Assembly: GCA_016840025.1 (NCBI GenBank)
Contig: JAEOTF010000529.1
Location: forward strand, 1-8,399
Origin: Candidatus Hodarchaeota archaeon
GTDB lineage: Archaea > Asgardarchaeota > Heimdallarchaeia > Hodarchaeales > YT1-039
Direction: 5' to 3'
Length of the DNA stretch: 8,399 nucleotides
In this document: positions 6,037 to 8,399 of the stretch, piece after piece
Position numbering within the stretch: the stretch's first letter is position 1
Layout of the letters: each line of letters opens with the position of its first letter
Made by a program: the position numbers and the translations under genes
Notes under the pieces: generated by a model
What the model saw: only the letters and a program-made list of their open reading frames with translations
What the model was told of the DNA's origin: nothing
Databases searched by the model: none

Positions 6037-8217
6037 TTATTTTTCATAGTTAACGAAGATTGGGCTTGACCATGCCTTTTCTCCATCACTTTGTAGAACC
6101 CTTATATAATAAGCATTGACACCTGGTCTCACTTCTCGATCAGTATATTCAAATTCCACGTGAATAGGAGATTCTTTTCCAGAAATACGTGACATTTCCA
6201 CCTTCTGTTCAATTCCTCCTGCTTCTACAATCAAAGGCTTCTTCAGTTGGTTTAAATGAAAAGAGAATTGAATAGGTTTTGTATTGAAAAACAATTGAGT
6301 TTCTTCTGATGCTTCCAATTTTAGGATAATGCCATCAAAATCACCAGAGGTTGTTGAGGACCATCGCACCTTTTGCTCCGACTTCTCAATAATTCCATCC
6401 CCTGGAAGATCAAAAGCGAATTCCTGTGCAGATATGACATTCCCTTTGTCGATATTGATTTCCCCGCTCCAATCGGTGTTCCTTCGTCTTGTGGTTACTC
6501 TTGCACCGCTCCACATAATCTTAATTGTATCAGATAATAAATCAGACTGAACCATCTGATGTGCATATATTATATCCACCCCCCTAACAATCTCTATTTT
6601 TTCTAAGCCAGTAGTTCCGATAACTTCCACAGATATAGTGGGGGGTTGATTGATAGTGAGTTCATCTCCCATCATCGCATCACCACATGTTACACGTAAG
6701 ATAATCCTTTTACCAGTCGTAGCATAGACATGACGTTTTCGGAAGGCATCCCATAAGGCTTCTCGGGTCAATTCCTTAGCATAAGTACCCATTAATCCTC
6801 CATTCACCGCTTCAACCATTGTAGTAGGTCGCGCACCTCCTGGTCTACACGTATGGTCATCACTTCCTCCGATAAAACCAACGCTTAATCTTCTTTTTTC
6901 CATCGCTTCTCGAATAAACCATTCAAAATGCCCATGAACCGAACAAACTTCTATAAATGGTGTTAAAGTAGGCTCATGGTAATCTAAATTTGCACGACGT
7001 CCGCCTATATGTGGAATAACTAAGACATCGTTTCTCCCTCGAAAAGTATCTAATAAACGCGAAATAGGATAACGATCGGTTTCTTCATCTGATTTATCTT
7101 CTACTTGGGCATGACTACTGCGATGAATGTGTTGATCATCTTTTAAGAAGTAAACGTTATGATCTCCTCCTGCTGGAGTATTACCTGACCATTCATACCC
7201 TAAAAAAGTAATGAACTTCCCAGGTTCGTGAAATTCTTTCACTACTCTTTGTGTGTCTTTATAGTGATCCTTGGTAATTTGAAAGTCGTTACCTACATGA
7301 GATACAAAATCAAGTGTAGCAGCATCTCTGGCAAAACGGAAGTACTGATCAACGGTTCCTGTACCAACAGTTTCTTCTGTTTGTCCGTGCAAATCACCCC
7401 AGTATAGCTCTACTTCCAGCTGCTTTTCGTGAACCACAATAGGATTACTGGAAATTGATTCATTACTCTTTAAATCAGAAACAGTAACAAAATGAATTCC
7501 TGGTGTTTGAAAAGTCAACCCCTCAAAACGATGAGTTCCTCCATCTTCAGATTTAAAGGTAAAAGGCTTTGGTAGAGCTGCTTTAGGATCACTGGAAGAA
7601 AAGGCTATGGTTCCAGTAAACTGTGATGTTGGATTTCCCCATTTATCTTCTATTCTTACCGACAGCCACGTAGGACTACCGATTACACTTTCTGAAGGCA
7701 CTATTACTTCCAGTTCTTCTGGTTTACCTGCCATTAATTTTAAAACAGGAGAATCATGGATCATTGTGTATTGGTTGGTTCCAAATGGATCGACAAGAAC
7801 TCGGAATTCAAAACTATCTTCCACAAATGTTTGTGCCATAGATCCAGGTCCTCCCTTACTAGTGTCACCATAAATTACTGTTACAGTGTCTCCCTGAGCT
7901 AGAAATCCATCATAAATCGTAATGGTCATGCAGGGTCTCCAAGGACGTATATAACCGCCCCCCTCGAAACGGAAATCCAATTCAGCCTTTCCAGTTGTTG
8001 TGATAGTAGTATAATTAGGTTTAGTTGGTTCATGAAATTGGGGTGTTTTCCAGTTAGTAACGTCCCTCCAAGCGATTTTAATATGTCCTCCATCGTCTAT
8101 ACCATGTGTTCCAACTGTTAAGGTCAGAGTCCATGTCCCATAACTTCCAGCAACAACATCATCTCTCGGATTAATAGTTGCATGACCATATGTTATTACC
8201 TGATTTTTTGGTTTCAT
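6037..8217 (-). CDS. DUF3604 family PHP-like metal-dependent hydrolase
   Basis: A 726-aa protein whose central part matches the DUF3604 family, relatives of the PHP metallophosphoesterases. Metal-ligand-like motifs occur in order: YWGDLHGQT (272-280), FVSHVGND (304-311, His307), GYEWSG (340-345), GDHNVYF (351-357, His353), IPHIGG (401-406, His403) and GGSDDHTCRPGG (450-461). Residues 1-265 are beta-rich and include an Ig/filamin-like segment (about 165-263, with DKWGNPTSQFTGTI). Residues 505-726 also look like beta-sandwich domains. No signal peptide or membrane helix is visible, so it is probably cytoplasmic, although family members are often exported. The start is ATG 8217, with AAGGA nine bases upstream. 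It converges with the hydrolase operon across a 49-bp gap that has no clear terminator, and it lies 74 bp downstream of an aminotransferase gene on the same strand. The biochemical activity of this family is poorly defined, so hydrolysis is inferred. Confidence 0.9.
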   Translation of the reverse strand: MKPKNQVITYGHATINPRDDVVAGSYGTWTLTLTVGTHGIDDGGHIKIAWRDVTNWKTPQFHEPTKPNYTTITTTGKAELDFRFEGGGYIRPWRPCMTITIYDGFLAQGDTVTVIYGDTSKGGPGSMAQTFVEDSFEFRVLVDPFGTNQYTMIHDSPVLKLMAGKPEELEVIVPSESVIGSPTWLSVRIEDKWGNPTSQFTGTIAFSSSDPKAALPKPFTFKSEDGGTHRFEGLTFQTPGIHFVTVSDLKSNESISSNPIVVHEKQLEVELYWGDLHGQTEETVGTGTVDQYFRFARDAATLDFVSHVGNDFQITKDHYKDTQRVVKEFHEPGKFITFLGYEWSGNTPAGGDHNVYFLKDDQHIHRSSHAQVEDKSDEETDRYPISRLLDTFRGRNDVLVIPHIGGRRANLDYHEPTLTPFIEVCSVHGHFEWFIREAMEKRRLSVGFIGGSDDHTCRPGGARPTTMVEAVNGGLMGTYAKELTREALWDAFRKRHVYATTGKRIILRVTCGDAMMGDELTINQPPTISVEVIGTTGLEKIEIVRGVDIIYAHQMVQSDLLSDTIKIMWSGARVTTRRRNTDWSGEINIDKGNVISAQEFAFDLPGDGIIEKSEQKVRWSSTTSGDFDGIILKLEASEETQLFFNTKPIQFSFHLNQLKKPLIVEAGGIEQKVEMSRISGKESPIHVEFEYTDREVRPGVNAYYIRVLQSDGEKAWSSPIFVNYEK

Positions 8218-8291
8218 TTAATTCTTTCCTTGGTGTTTTTATTCCTTTAATGGCATTCAAATGAATTAAGATCTTCTTCTCTCAAAATTTA

Positions 8292-8399
8292 TTATTGTGA
8301 AGAATCTAGACAAGTTTCAATGGCTTTCGTAATACATTCCAGACCTCCCTTAAGTTCTTCTTTACTAGGCCATCCATAACCAATACGCATATATCGTCT
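8292..8399 (-). CDS. C-terminus of a PLP-dependent aminotransferase (class I/II), cut by the window
   Basis: The last 35 codons of a - strand gene, ending in TAA at 8292-8294. The peptide RYMRIGYGWPSKEEL followed by KGGLECITKAIETCL matches the usual ending of class I/II aminotransferases: the RIGYGWP segment carrying the substrate-carboxylate-binding Arg, then the amphipathic C-terminal helix. The PLP-binding lysine lies outside the window, so the substrate class cannot be judged. It stands 74 bp upstream of the DUF3604 gene in the same direction, and the two may share a transcript; no terminator-like hairpin with a T-run is visible between them. Confidence 0.8.
   Translation of the reverse strand, partial: RRYMRIGYGWPSKEELKGGLECITKAIETCLDSSQ

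Overview
The window reads as AT-rich bacterial chromosome (GC roughly 40 percent by eye). Genes are compact and closely spaced, several use TTG starts, and purine-rich Shine-Dalgarno sites are visible (AAGGAG before the third hydrolase, AAGGA before the DUF3604 gene). This fits a low-GC Gram-positive bacterium such as a member of Bacillota best. No marker gene proves that, so the lineage is a tentative inference.

Layout: (1) On the + strand at 1-1705 lie the 3' part of an alpha/beta hydrolase and a KAS III (FabH-like) condensing-enzyme homologue. (2) On the - strand at 1748-2394 lies a small two-gene module, a DUF433 protein followed by a DUF5615 PIN-like protein. This is the usual order of a VapBC-type antitoxin-toxin pair. 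(3) Positions 2395-2754 form an AT-rich non-coding region between divergent genes. It contains a 14-bp palindrome and is probably the promoter region for both directions. (4) On the + strand at 2755-5987 lies a tight three-gene operon: an acyl-CoA synthetase/AMP ligase and two further alpha/beta hydrolases, with gaps of about 10 nt. (5) On the - strand at 6037-8399 lie a 726-aa DUF3604 PHP-like metallohydrolase and, upstream of it, the last 35 codons of an aminotransferase class I/II gene.

The five + strand enzymes look like one acyl or carboxylic-acid pathway: a ligase to make acyl-CoA, a thiolase-fold enzyme acting on an acyl thioester, and three serine hydrolases to cleave an ester, lactone, C-C or thioester bond. 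The substrate cannot be read from sequence. The toxin-antitoxin module sits in the opposite orientation between the two halves of this set and is bracketed by a perfect 12-bp direct repeat, so it may be a late insertion.

The most unusual point is the KAS III homologue. It keeps the nucleophilic Cys but has Thr and Tyr where FabH has its catalytic His and Asn, so ordinary decarboxylative condensation is doubtful. I saw no CRISPR array, rRNA, tRNA or transposase.
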